From NCBI GenBank assembly GCA_014529385.2, contig CM043952.1, positions 150,561,057 through 150,625,056 of the forward strand: 64,000 bases of DNA. The letters run 5' to 3'. The notes under the pieces were generated by a model. The model did no database searches. It was not told the DNA's origin and worked only from the letters and a program-made list of their open reading frames with translations. Both the position numbers and the translations under genes were made by a program. The stretch comes from Adiantum capillus-veneris. Lineage: Eukaryota; Streptophyta; Polypodiopsida; Polypodiales; Pteridaceae. Positions 23,258 to 34,004 of the stretch are shown piece after piece (the first letter of the stretch is position 1; every line of letters begins with the position of its first letter).

Positions 23258-23745
23258 TGCTACAAATGGAAGACGCGATGTCCCTGCAACATATGTAAAA
23301 TAACACGATACAGACAATAAAACGATAGATCTGCAGTCGTGACGCATCCACGAGCACATAATTGACGATATACGCGAACAGAGAGAGATAGAGAGCGGGA
23401 GAGAGCGAAAGAACACACGTAGGCGCACCTCCTAGAGCGGAGTGCTACGCCGGCACGGCGAGAGAGAAGAGGGGAGAGGGGAGAAGAAGTACACAGACAC
23501 TGGGTGCAATCTCCCCCCGTGCAAGAGTGACCATTTCCCTCTTGCACGTATTTAATTTATAGATTCTTGAATGGTCAAAGTGAGTACAAACTGTCCGGCC
23601 GGTCATAAATGGCCAAAGCTCATAAAGAGCACTTGAATAATAAAATTTACATAAAATATGATATCCTTTTGCAATAGCTTAGCTCGATCAAGCCTTTTCC
23701 ACCTGTCACAGCTGCAATAAATAATAAGATATCAATTCCATAACA
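23258..23745 (-). repeat. 5' LTR of nested non-autonomous element
   Basis: Right copy of the 488-bp repeat, ending CCATAACA directly before the TTTTC target duplication. It differs from the left copy at seven positions by eye. Confidence 0.9.
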
Positions 23746-23750
23746 TTTTC

Positions 23751-24245
23751 CCTTTGTTGTTAGGGTTTTTTGGACAGTGTGGAATGAGATGATCAGTGGT
23801 ACATCCATCATAGAACCCAAAAAAATTTAATTGTTCTCTTTCTTTGGACAAACCCTTGCCCAATGATCACCACCGCATTCATAACATGGTCCTACAGGTG
23901 GTAGAGAAGCTTGCGGAGCTTCCATCGGTTGTCTTGCTCTAGGAGGGTACCCCCTAGGTTTGTAGTTCTGGTTTGCCATGAACATAAGCATATTTTCATC
24001 AACCAAGTAATGATTTTTTGTTGGCTATGCTATGTATGAGGGCTCGGAGTCTCTTCAGGAATTATCCATGGAATTTGTCCCTCCGAGGCATATGCATTCC
24101 CATCAAATCCCCTCTCGTAGGTATTGTCTAAATCTTCCTGATATGAAACTACCTGGACCATACTCTGATCAGAAGGTGGTTCTATGGGTTGATAAACCCT
24201 TACCATGGCCCTATTTTCCTGGGGTAAAGGAGGTTGATGTCCCAA
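23751..24245 (-). pseudogene. Gag zinc-knuckle region, element 2
   Basis: Right of the nested element the minus strand resumes element 2 Gag. It has the Pro-rich stretch QPPLPQENRAMVRVYQP (24245-24030), a region matching YQPRG near 23950, and cysteine-containing knuckle remnants at about 23895-23780 (CYECGGDHWARVCP-like, then DHLIPHCPKN). Joined across the insertion this equals the zinc-knuckle region of element 1. Several frameshifts interrupt it. Confidence 0.55.
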
Positions 24246-24517
24246 TACAGGTTGAGATTTTTCCTACTCTTGAATTGCGTTATTTGGCCCTACTTGGTAT
24301 CTTGGGGGGGTGAAAATTGTTGCCCTCCTTGTGGTCCATATTGTCTCTCCCTAACATAGTTCCGATTATAGAAACATTTGTGGGTTTCATGGTTTGTCCA
24401 CTTTTGTTCGGTAGCACACCATTTCAGTACTCGCGGTGCATTTACTCCTGGCCTTTGTTGAAGGTTGCACCACTGGGCTGGATTATCTCCTCCACAAGTG
24501 TTGCATTTTTGGGTGGG

Positions 24518-25284
24518 TTATTGTCGTGTATTTGGGTTCGTCCTGTTTTCTTGGTTTATCCTTCTGATCACTTCCTCGATCATTTGATCAACGTCCGGCA
24601 CATTTGGGTTTTGCTCATCCAATTTCATCGTGGATTCACTAGTGGTTGAAGAGGTACTACTCATTCCCTGATCTGTGTCTTCAGTCACCTCTCCATATGC
24701 CTTGCAATTATCTACCAGATACAACGCCTCGTGACTTGCTCAAAAGTTACACATGCCTTTAAGTGCAAGTCCTTTTTGAGTGTGTCATTTCGCAAACCTT
24801 CTATGAAAAGGACTGATAGTCTCTCATCCTAAGGTAGTTCTCGAGCAGGGCATCTTTCTATATATACTGCTTGAAACGAAGCGATGCTTGCTTCACATTT
24901 TCTTTCTCCTTTTGTCTAAATGCATAGATCTGGGAGATAGTGTTCTGCTTGATTCCTCTCTTTGTGGATTCCTCAGCGAACTCTTGGAGAAGTTGCTCAA
25001 TACTTGGGAATTCCAAGCTATTTAATGGTTGGAACTAGGTCAAAGCAGTCCCTTCTAACGTCAACCCAAAGCCTTCATATTGAGTTTGGAAATCGGTTAC
25101 ATTTTTTACTCTCAACACTTGTTTGAAGATCAAAACGGGCATACGGATCTCCTGATCCACTATACTTTTTGGGTACACATTTTGCCACTTGAGATGGTCG
25201 CATACGTATGGACTCTACAACCATTCTTACAACACATCGTCCTCCTGGAGTGGTTTCTCTAGGTTCATAATCTCCTCTTGGCAC
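24518..25284 (-). pseudogene. Gag capsid domain, element 2
   Basis: The minus strand carries MRPSQVAKCVPKKYSGSGDPYARF (blocks MRPSQVAKCV and KKYSGSGDPY), then in shifted frames the counterparts of GLTLE, LLQEFAEESTKRGIKQNT, and YLVDNCKAYGEVTED (24724-24660). The wording is closer to element 3 (45096-45660) than to element 1. Frameshifts at about 25130, 25030, 24860 and 24740 make it non-functional. Confidence 0.7.
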
Positions 25285-25473
25285 TACCAGTGGTATCCTA
25301 TCCGCTATATGTTCGTCAAGTCAATCTCTTGTAATAGTCGGAGGGATTCTAGTGGTGTAAGTCACGTCAGGAGCAGTATTGCCCCTATGTGTGTTCATGG
25401 AAGCCCTAGACCCCGTTGATCCTAAAGGCCCTGTATTCGTCACATCTATAATAGGGTGTTTTTTCTTCATTAT

Positions 25474-26100
25474 TCAACTTATAAAGACAGAACGTCTTAA
25501 TACAGACGTGTTGTCTGTATTAAGACATTCTGTCTCATTGGTGCGTCTGAGCACTGTATTTTGCCTATCTACCTTAGGTGGCTCATCTAGCAGCTCTTGA
25601 TCTACCTTGTCCTTGGTGCTAGCCATCCCCGATTTGTCCACAATAAAGGGGTTATGAACCACTAGGTATATCATTCCCTCTCTATCGAAATATCTATCCC
25701 CGTCATAATCAACATCTACAAGGTCTCTGAACTCGCTCGACTTATTTTCCAACTTAACACAGTAGCGGTCCATTCCATCCTTATAGATTCTGGCCTTAAA
25801 TACATTTTTAAATTGAAATTTCAAATACAACAATTTTACATCAGATGCAGGTTGAGAAGGACCTGTTCCCATGGATGTTGTTCCCTTAGGGTTCGACTTG
25901 TTAGAATCGTCAGTCATGAGGCTGTATGATCTTTATGACGAAGTGTCAGAGAAGCTCTCCTCTTAAATGGGTTCTAAAGGCGGCAGTAGTCTTTGATTCA
26001 CACTTTCTTTCGTTGAGTGATTGCTCCCTTGGTCAAAGATGTTGGGATTCCTATTATGGTACAATCTTTCTAATCGCAAATTCATGAAGTATTGGTATTG
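25474..26100 (-). pseudogene. Gag N-terminal region, element 2
   Basis: The open frame 25917-25474 carries VKLLYLKFQFKNVFKARIYKDG, quoted here as blocks VKLLYLKFQF and KARIYKDGMDRYCVKLE. Then come DVDYDGDRYFDREGMIYLVVHNPFIV (blocks DVDYDGDRYFD and IYLVVHNPFIV) and DEPPKVDRQNTVLRRTN. The region 41520-41830 of element 3 encodes the same blocks in the same order. Upstream to about 26100 lies the counterpart of LRSRRYIFRDQN. A near-perfect hairpin (25486-25534) is embedded near the C-terminal end of this frame, beyond which the homology to element 3 is broken. Confidence 0.65.
25486..25534. repeat. 49-bp near-perfect hairpin in gag of element 2
   Basis: Arms 25486-25507 and 25513-25534 (22 bases each) are reverse complements with one mismatch and a 5-base loop GTGTT. 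The left arm begins GACAGAACGTCTTAAT. The open frame runs through it. It is absent from the corresponding place in element 3. Confidence 0.9.
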
Positions 26101-26119
26101 TAGAATCCAAACCGGGTTA

Positions 26120-28070
26120 CCTCATTAGCTAGTTTTAATTTCTTGTTTGATCTTGCTTGTCGGGTAGTATCCTCTAGTACCTGCAACCTATCAAAAAATG
26201 TTTGATAGCTGTGAGCTTACAGCCGTTCCTATTAGTTTTGGCTTTTAATCGATAAAATTTTAACTAGATTTTTCAATAACACACAATTTCACACACAACA
26301 TTAACAATTTAGCTCCAATTTCAATTTTGAAAGAACCACCAGGGTACTGTGGACTAGCTCCTTGTGTGGTGAAATTCTGCTTCTGTTTTGACTCAGAGGA
26401 ACATGGATCATGATCCATGTTGTGAAGCCAATTGGACTTTTCTTGATACCATCAGGTTTAGCATGATTAGGAGGTCTTATGGTATCAAAATTTTTAGAAA
26501 TGAACCTCTGGATTCGAAGCTAGGTCAATTTTTGTCACTTTGCAAGAGTTCCTGTCAGTTTTGGGCTTTTTCTATGGTTTTTTTCATCCAATTCAATTTT
26601 GAAAGGACCACTAGACTCTCTGTGATGCCCTCTAGCTATGGTGCAACTTTTGTATCAATCTGTGTCACGGGAACATGGATCGTGATCCATGTTCCTTAGT
26701 GCCAGAATGTACTTAAACTTGACCCATAGCTAGTCCTTGGCCTACTTATGCTGGCTTATATGGTTTTTGAATGTTTTGGGATTTTTTAGGTTAGCCAGAA
26801 GTCAGTTTTAGGGTCTGTTCCAGTGGTTTCCCCCTTGACCTGATTTTTGTCCCTTTTGCCCTCTTTTTGAACTTTTCTGATAAGGGTCCCTTGGGAGAAA
26901 GTGCTTCAAATGTTATCACTTTTTTACTTACCCAATATCAGCTAAAAATTCCAAAAAGGTACATGGATCGCGATCCATGTTTGGCAAGATTTTTGACTGA
27001 TACTTTGTGAGTTTGTGACAAAAGGTGTGGTGATGCTATTTCCCAAATATTTTTGGATTTGATCAACTTTTTCCAAGTCAAAAGCAAGATTTTGTGTCTG
27101 GTGTGCGGTTTCTTGCAAACTCCTTTTTTGGTATTTTGATCAGGTTTTTTCACTTTTTGTCTTTGGCTCGTTTTGGAAAAATTGTTCCCTTAGTAATGAG
27201 GGATGTACTTGTCAAATTTCACTGTCAGGTGTCTACTTGGTACATGGATCGCGATCCATGTTGAAAAGCATCTGGTCATGATTTTTGGTTCTGTTGGTTC
27301 CCTGCTTCTAATTGATCCCAATTCTCCTCCCTTTTTATATTTGGATAAGTAAAAGTTCAATTTTTTCTTGTTTCCCTCAATTTCCAAGGTTTTGCTCTGC
27401 TCAACCCAATTTCTTGATTTAAGTGATCTTTTAGCACTCTATTTCTGACCAAACTCAAGGTTCTGGTGCTTGAGATCCTATTCTAAGCAAAGAAACCAGT
27501 TTTAGTCCATTTTGCCAGAAGGGTACATGGATCGCGAACCACGTTTGAAAAGAAAATTGAAAATTTTTTGCATAGTCTATTTTTAGCAAGTGTTTCTATC
27601 CCCTTTTTGAAGATTTTGTTGGGTTTGGTTCAGTTTTGAAGCTCTCACCATCAATTTTTCAACTTTTCAGAGTTATAGTCTTCAACACCAAAATAAGGTT
27701 TTTGATAGTTTTTTCCTCAATTCTTTTGGCCCCAAATGATGTTGTAATTTGTTACCTAACCTACTCCTATAAATTGAAATGAATCCGCAAACATAAATTA
27801 ATTTAATACTACAAAAACGACAACGAAGTGTGTGGTGAAACAATCCTCGCCAAGCATGGAAAAATCAAAGAACAAAATACTCTCTTGTACTTTGCTCACA
27901 GCTTTCTTTGCTCGTATAGAGTAGCACTGGCTAGTTTCGGACTCCAGTCTCTACTAAGCACTAAACCTACGTCTAGCTGCTTCACTGTCTATGTGTAAGC
28001 GGAATGGGTGTCAAAAGCTTTGGAATGGTTTTTTTTGTACACTGAGTCACTCACCACCTAAGGATCGGTT
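26120..28070 (-). other. Long untranslated leader of element 2 with periodic palindromes
   Basis: No credible protein is encoded. Copies of ACATGGATCGCGATCCATGT or a close variant start at 26401 (centre CATG), 26673 (CGTG), 26961, 27242 (both perfect) and 27525 (decayed right arm). Starts are 272, 288, 281 and 283 bp apart, so the leader appears to be built of diverged units of about 280 bp, each with one palindrome. Confidence 0.85.
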
Positions 28071-28088
28071 TCCCCGGCAGCGTTGCCA
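28071..28088 (-). other. Primer-binding site, tRNA-Asp type, element 2
   Basis: Plus strand TCCCCGGCAGCGTTGCCA, 15 of 18 bases equal to the plant tRNA-Asp 3' end. It lies one base from TGTTAGCGGG, the inner LTR end. Confidence 0.8.
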
Positions 28089-28089
28089 A

Positions 28090-28850
28090 TGTTAGCGGGT
28101 CATCGCGACGGACATCTATAGCATAGCTTTTTGTACTAACATAATGTCACTATGTAAGGAAGCGACTCAGGATGAAGCACGGAGACTTAATGAGAGTGTC
28201 AATCTCACCAAAGTGAACTCAGAGAGCTACTCATACTACAACAAAGGCAAATCAACCACTTCCTAGTGAAAATCAGTATGTGTCCAATCTCAACGCTCTA
28301 GGTCATCACGTCTTTTCGGCATCCAAACGAATTTGGAATGCAACGAAACTTAAGGAGAAGTATTACAACACCTAGGGGCACAATCCTATCGAGATCTGCA
28401 ACCATCTAGGAAGGTACATAAATCACGATCCATCACAAAAATGTGCAAAAACTGAAACAGAACTGTAGGAAAAGATCCCCCATAAGCATAGAAACACTTA
28501 TCCATTATCAAAACATCAAAAAACAACCATTTTAACCTTCAAATCGATGCATTTAGCTCACAAGTAATGCATCACGAACCACATCAGAATTGAGAATGGT
28601 TATACTTAAATTGTAGAGCAAGAAACAAGGAACACAATGTGCTATTCAAAAATGAACTCTGATTACCGGTCCAGGAGAAAAGTGGCGGCAAGAAGCTTCT
28701 CACAGTGCACGTTCAAAAACTCTCCTTAGCTAATGATATCCCTTTAGTCTAAAACTAAGGGTTTTGACTTAAAGGTTAGGGGAACTTTTCCCCGGCCATC
28801 CGACAACTTACAAGGGTGTAGACTCAGAGAGGCTGAGAGGGTGTGTCAAA
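28090..28850 (-). repeat. 5' LTR of element 2
   Basis: The inner end TGTTAGCGGGTCATCGCGACGG parallels element 1 (TGTTGGCGG...GCGACGG) and the reverse of element 3. A degenerate palindrome ACATAAATCACGATCCATCA lies at 28419-28438, about 330 bp from the inner end. The outer end is placed near 28850 only by weak similarity to the other LTRs (GACACACCCT on the minus strand) and is not confirmed. Confidence 0.55.
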
Positions 28851-29703
28851 ATATATTATAGTTATAAATCATCATTAGTTGAATTACACGGCTTCTTTCA
28901 AAAAATTGAGCGAGTGTTACATGGTTTGGTGTACATCCGTCTGTCATGAGTCAGATCACTGTATCCACCAAACATTCCCATCAACACTTAGCAAGCCAAC
29001 AAGCACCTCATGCTTGGGTAAGATTCCCACCTTAAGGTCAGCCCTAGCTTGCCTAAGATCAAAGGACTTTTGAACACTAACTTTTGGAGGTCTTTAATGA
29101 AGCTAACCCTACGGTATTTAAGCTCCATTAGATAGCATTGCTCTTTAACATACCATCTCTCATTTGGGCCGCTTTTAACCTTGGTCCCATGTTGAGACAG
29201 ATCCATAAGCACATGTCTATATTCATCCTTGTTCCCATTTATTCTCCCACATTAAATGATCATTTTAATATGAGAAAATTATTTGGGTTGGTTAGATATT
29301 AGATTTTTATGACATGCACATATTCCAAACATAAGATGCAAGCACAAAAATCACGGACACTCACACGATGACAAGTTATGTCAATTCAACATCAATACGG
29401 GTATCCTCACTGTGACAAAACCCCAAACCATCCAGTATCTCTATTTTCGTTTTGAGCTTTATCTCCCTATTTACATCCACATTGTGGATATGTAATAAAC
29501 TTATAGTATAATTCATTGTCAGCATTACGAATTTTTTGTCTCATAGCAACTACAACTGGGCTAACCAAAGCATTGCTTGTTTTCAAAACCCTCGCATCTT
29601 CGAACTCATTTCTTGCATTCATGAGATGTTGTTTAGCATTCTGCAATTGTTTTGTGATATATGTTGTAAATCCTCAAGGTCAAAATATGACAGGCTTTCT
29701 GTC
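28851..29703. other. Spacer with unrecognised decayed coding
   Basis: The minus strand is open at 29212-28988 (MDLSQHGTKVKSGPNERWY...) and, less convincingly, at 29700-29510 (a charged stretch with ECKN-type spacing). I recognise neither. The phrase TATGAGAAAATTATTTGGG...TTAGATATTAG...TTTTTATGACA at 29271-29320 recurs at 52513-52556. Nothing else is supported. Confidence 0.3.
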
Positions 29704-29708
29704 CCTTG

Positions 29709-30285
29709 TGTTAAGTATGGAGCGTGACTGTATTAAAAACGCACATTTATAAGACCCCCGTTATGAGGAGAAGCCATCGTACATGAAGAAAAATCACTCG
29801 TCGGAAACCAAAATTTTCACAGCCATTATTGGAATATTATGACCGGACAACGATCGAAAAGTGGTTTGAAAACGGTCAGTTGGTTAGCTGGTGATCGATA
29901 GTCAATGGCCGGTGGAGATGGCCAAATTCAATGGCTGGTGGCCGATTTCAAAATAGACTTGTCTTCTCAAGGGCGGTCACACATGGGCGCATTAAAGAGT
30001 CCAAGTCGGACTTGTCAACACAAGGGTGGCTACACACAGCTGCCTCTCACGAGAGAGGACAACAGTTTTGTCCTATAAAAGGAGGCCTCTTCTACACACA
30101 AAAACGGATTGTGAAGCATTGTGGTGCATTGTGAAGTTGATGTGAGGTGGTGAGAGTTAAGCAAGGCGGGAGCTCCATAAGGGTATAATCTCTTTGTAAT
30201 CTACTTCTTGTTTTGAAGTAATAAAGCCATTGAGTGACTGCTTTCCCGTGGACGTAACCCACATTGGGTGAACCACATATATTGT

Positions 30286-30323
<38 letters not shown>

Positions 30324-30402
30324 ATCTCCATGTGTGAAAATTATCTCTTTCCATTAAGTAAACTACTCAATTATCTACTTAGCTACTTCATATTTCTTAA
30401 CA
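29709..30402 (+). mobile_element. Solo LTR with target duplication CCTTG
   Basis: The 694-bp stretch starts TGTTAAG and ends CTTAACA, a perfect 7-bp terminal inverted repeat. CCTTG lies directly on both sides (29704-29708 and 30403-30407). Inside are promoter-like TATAAAA (30076), an AATAAAG polyadenylation-like signal (30219), the phrase GTGGACGTAACCCACATTGGGTGAACCAC, common in plant Ty1/copia LTRs, and a (CT)n tract at 30285-30322. No primer site or interior follows, so it is a solo LTR left by recombination between two LTRs. Confidence 0.88.
30285..30322. repeat. (CT)n microsatellite in solo LTR
   Basis: About 18 CT units immediately after the AACCACATATATTGTG segment of the solo LTR. The overlapping open frames are repeat shadows. 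Confidence 0.9.
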
Positions 30403-30409
30403 CCTTGGT

Positions 30410-30495
30410 GAGTGTTATTTTAGCAAACCCCTCCTCGATGTTTGACATAAATGAGTGTTATTTTTAGCAAACCCCTCCTCCACTTTTCGACATGG
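30410..30495. repeat. 43-bp tandem duplication
   Basis: GAGTGTTATTTTAGCAAACC... starts at 30410 and again at 30453. The units differ by a T insertion and by their last bases (CTCGATGTTTGACAT versus CTCCACTTTTCGACAT). It begins three bases after the solo LTR's right target duplication. Confidence 0.85.
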
Positions 30496-32413
30496 ATCTT
30501 ATAGTATCCTTTGTCTCAGAGGTCCTCCAAATGCTCCACAACAAACTTAGCCCAATTCAATTGCATGTTTGAACCGCTTGCAATTTTCGTCAGACTGAAT
30601 TTTTTTACAAACCCGAAGACAAATGCAGAGTTGATCTCCATGTTGGTTAGGGCCTTTGGTACACCCTGTAGTGTAGCTGCATCACCTGGTCATACATATC
30701 GCTACATATACAACTGCATTTAATGCGATATCAACTACGATCCTTCGACTCTTTGAATACATTGAACCATTGCACATCACTAACATGTTCCCACTTCACC
30801 GGTTTGGAGTCGACACCATCCATAGAGAGGCCATGAAAATTTGAATTTGTCTGCACTATAATACGAATTTTTTCTTGCATTGGGATGTTGAGCTTGGAAG
30901 GTTTCCATCAGCATGTACACCCCTAATGTCACAAGATAACATGATATAAAGCTATTTATGGCAAAGGAAAAAAATTTTATCTATTGAAAAATGATATGTA
31001 TCTCATATTTCATGCATACATGAGATACTGAAACACAGAGAAACAATTAACGCCTTACAGAGCTTCTTTAAGCAACGTCACTTGAAAAGAACTCTCAAGT
31101 AATTTATGCACAGGCTTGAACCATATTTGCGACACAGGTCGTGCAACCACTCAATCGACGCGCGCGCGCACACACACACACATAAAGACCTAGTGTAATG
31201 TGAGAGGTAATGTTCTTTGACATTGGGATCCTTGGAAGTCAAACAGCTTCATCCTTTTGCGGAGCGGAGGAGAAGCAACAGAAGCTTGGGCCCTCAACTT
31301 CCTTCTTGATGGAGTGTCAAGAGAGTCGTCAGAGGTGGCTGGCTAGTGTGGCGAGCTATTCTCCACTTGGCATCCTGGTGAGCTGCGACTGAGAGACTGC
31401 TTGCGCCTTGCTTTCCTCCATGCATCACAACTACACCACACGTTCAAAGTAAGTTTCAGTGATGGTCCAATTTTTAAAAATTATTTAAACACTTTATATA
31501 GTTCATGATGGTGCCCACACTTGAAAAACAACAATGTCCTGCTTGTTAGCACATGTTAACTAGCATAAAAAGCATACCACGTTAACATGATTTGACCTCT
31601 AATACAACATTATCACCTTTTTCTTGGAATGTTGATGGTTCTTCTTTACTCAGTGTCTGCATGGGATGGCATTGAAGTAGCTCTTTCAGAGCTAGTTGGA
31701 CTTTGCCACAATGAATCCACTTGACCTTGAGGATAATCTCAAGGCTTGGGTTGAGGCTCTTATCACACCAATCCATAGATTCCTTTTCATCATGTACCCT
31801 TTAACCTTGGCTTGCCATGTGTGGATAGATTCGTACAAGTGTGTTTTCTAATGTAAAAGCCAACTTAGTCATAAGAGAGAACGGCCTTGTAAATTAGGGG
31901 ATGTAGGCCAAAAACCAAAAAGTTTATTTTTCAAAAAATGAAGAGTCTTCCCTGAGGCTGCACATTGACTGCAAGAATGGCTCCCTGTGTACAGATAGAA
32001 TATGCAGGGCCACAAGATGGTATTTATAAGATTTTAGAGAGCCCTCGTGATCGACGTCACAACCCCAAACATCAATTGTCCCCAGTTTTAGGCACTATTT
32101 CGGTCGATTCTGAACTGCAGGTAACCACTAGTTTAGTCAAATCAGATCTCTTCGGCAACCTACCAACAAGCTCATCGACACCACTAGTTTAGCTTTGCCA
32201 GCGTAGAGATAAACACGAGTTTCGAAAGTAAGTAATGAAACAAGACACACACGGTCCCAAGTGACTGGCCAATGATTGTTTCAAATGGTCATTCACATTG
32301 ACAAGCTTTCATAAATGAGAAAAGGACCTTCATATTATATCCCTTCAATAATTTAAGACTAACAAAGCTGTCATGAGACCTTGGAATACAATATAAATCA
32401 TGGTTCTCACATA
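30496..32413. other. Spacer between solo LTR and carboxylesterase
   Basis: The minus strand at 30650-30510 reads KALTNMEINSAFVFGFVKKF followed by NWAKFVVEHL, which looks like decayed coding of a plant transposon-associated protein, but I cannot name it. The target site of the solo LTR may lie in the same old gene. A (CG)n(CA)n tract is at 31157-31183. The rest is AT-rich with no supportable gene; short plus-strand frames at 31210 and 31965 lack recognisable features. Confidence 0.35.
31157..31183. repeat. Alternating (CG)n(CA)n tract
   Basis: GACGCGCGCGCGCACACACACACACA, a purine-pyrimidine alternating run of the type able to adopt Z-DNA. Confidence 0.85.
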
Positions 32414-33747
32414 CTAAAGCTTTCTCATAAACAGCACCATAGTACTCTCGCGCAACTGAGCAGCTTCAGATTCCCTCTCGACAAGATGAAAACAATGCCC
32501 TTTGCCTTGAGATTCATAAAGCTCTGCATCTTTACCGGCTTCCTTTAGAAAAGTATAGTACCTCAAAACACCCTCTCGAAGCAGATCCCTCTCTGCAGAT
32601 AATAAAAGGATAGGTGGCCACCCCAATTTAAAGTGGCATTTAGAGTCAGGATGGAGGCAGTCAAGCAGTGCATCCCCAAGCTTGCCTCCGACAGGTAAAG
32701 AGAGCGCCACAGAATCTGCCATCATTTTTGTGGTGAGGGTTGAATCAGTAAAGGGTGTCATTTCTGGAAGAGGGTCTGTCAAGACCCCAATGTCAACAAA
32801 TATGAGCCCCCGTATATTGAGGGGATTCCATTCATGCTTCACCATTTTTAGGGCAACAAAATGTAAAATAGTGGCTCCAGCGCTTTCCCCTACACAAAAC
32901 ACTCTAGCTGGATCGCCGTAATCGACCACCCACCGCTCTCTTTCACCTGATATGGTATCCTCTTCTTCAAGTTCCCATGGTTCCCTGTGCCCTACACATG
33001 AATATCTTAAATTGTTACAATGGATGTAGTAGAAATTAGCACACATCCACTAAAAAATGTTGTTTACTGGTAGTATGCAAGCGCACATATGGGCATTTGT
33101 GTATCCCTCTCCTGTCAATTTTCCATGTCCGACAACAAGCTGATGTTTCCACAGCGTAGCTCCACCCATCCATCTCTTCATTTTATATACCAGTTTGTAT
33201 CATATGGCTCTACCCTAGGCAGCAAGCAGAGATGAAACTGAAACGTACCAGATGTCGAGATCGGACTCAGCTTCGCAGTTGTCGCAAACTGGGAGTGAAG
33301 CCAGCACAGAGCTTCAAAGCAATCCTGGTACTGGGCAGGAAGGCGGTGCTCGGGAGCAAGGCGATAATGAATGGAGATCCAGATCGTGTTTGAAGCAGAA
33401 GCCATTCTGCTGCAAAAGATATGATACATGGGTTCGGCAGGGCTACCGAAGCACATGCCACCACCATGGAAATGGAGGACCAAGGGGGCCGAGCGAGAAG
33501 AAGAAGGGATTTCATCATGAGCGGCAGAGCGGGGCAAGAAAATGCGTACCCAAGTGCCCTTGTCAGGATTGATGGTTACATCTTTTGTGGCCACGCCATC
33601 AACGTCGAACTCGGACGAGGCAGGGAGGAGAGGCGGGGGGCAACGCTCTACAACTCCGTCTTCATACAATAGGAGGCCTGGTAATTTGTGTAGCACAGTT
33701 CTCAATCGTGTGCCCACACCCTTCTCCTTCTCCATCTCCATCTCCAT
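32414..33747 (-). CDS. Plant carboxylesterase (CXE, HSL/GDXG family), two exons
   Basis: Exons 33747-33249 and 32991-32414 are joined by a GT-AG intron of 257 bp (donor GTACGT, acceptor TGTAG). They encode 358 residues, near the usual 310-350 of plant CXEs. Hallmarks in order are the oxyanion-hole HGGG (residues 94-97), YRLAPEHRLPA (128-138), the nucleophile elbow GESAG with Ser203 (GDSAG is commoner), Asp302 in SAERDLL, and His332 in GKGHCFHL. A complete triad predicts a soluble esterase acting on small ester substrates. The retained His argues against a GID1 gibberellin receptor, in which that residue is replaced. The start is the first ATG after an upstream in-frame stop; two more ATGs follow within 12 bp. 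The first 10 residues are a Met-Glu repeat. The enclosed frame lacks stops and the splice phase is right, so it may be functional. Confidence 0.85.
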
Positions 33748-33998
33748 CTCTTCGTCTTTCTGTGCCCTGCGTGCATTTTGTTCCTCCACAAGCTCGTACA
33801 GTAACGCTAGTGACGGCCGTCTCAATTCTCTCTTGTAATGAGCACATGAGTATGCTCAGTCCGGCCGGTTGCTCTGTCATCCGACGTGGCATGCACTTTT
33901 TGTCGCCCGTTGCTGGCCATCTGGCCGAAGAGAGTCAAGGCTCCCCCTCTTCGGCCAGCCACTCTTTCCTTGGCCACACCAATCAGAACACCCCTTGC

Positions 33999-34004
33999 CA
34001 CGTG
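33999..34004 (-). promoter_or_regulatory. G-box / ABRE-like CACGTG upstream of carboxylesterase
   Basis: GCCACGTGTG, read on the minus strand as CACACGTGGC, lies about 250 bp upstream of the carboxylesterase ATG. ACGTGGC is the core bound by plant bZIP factors, for example in abscisic-acid response. A CCAAT (plus strand) lies 20 bp away. One hexamer is weak evidence and no TATA box was found. Confidence 0.35.

Larger units (their letters stand above)
17887..23750 (-). mobile_element. Non-autonomous LTR retrotransposon nested in element 2
   Basis: Two 488-bp direct repeats (17892-18379 and 23258-23745) both start TGCTACAAATGG and end CCATAACA. Target duplications TTTTC lie at 17887-17891 and 23746-23750. 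Next to the right LTR the plus strand reads GAGCTCTGATACCA, an iMet primer site on the minus strand, so the element runs right to left. Next to the left LTR the minus strand reads GGAGAGGTA, a polypurine tract. I count 7 differences between the LTRs (about 1.4%), so insertion is fairly recent. The 4.9-kb interior shows no gag or pol domain, so it probably moved using another element's proteins (LARD-like). Confidence 0.9.

Noticed and set aside
32414-33747. GID1 gibberellin receptor
   Set aside because: The catalytic His is present in GKGHCFHL, and the N-terminal lid typical of GID1 is not recognisable. An ordinary CXE esterase fits better.
33178-33825. Carboxylesterase start at 33825
   Set aside because: The codon there is TTG, with an in-frame stop a short way upstream and no ATG between. 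The first ATG is at 33747.
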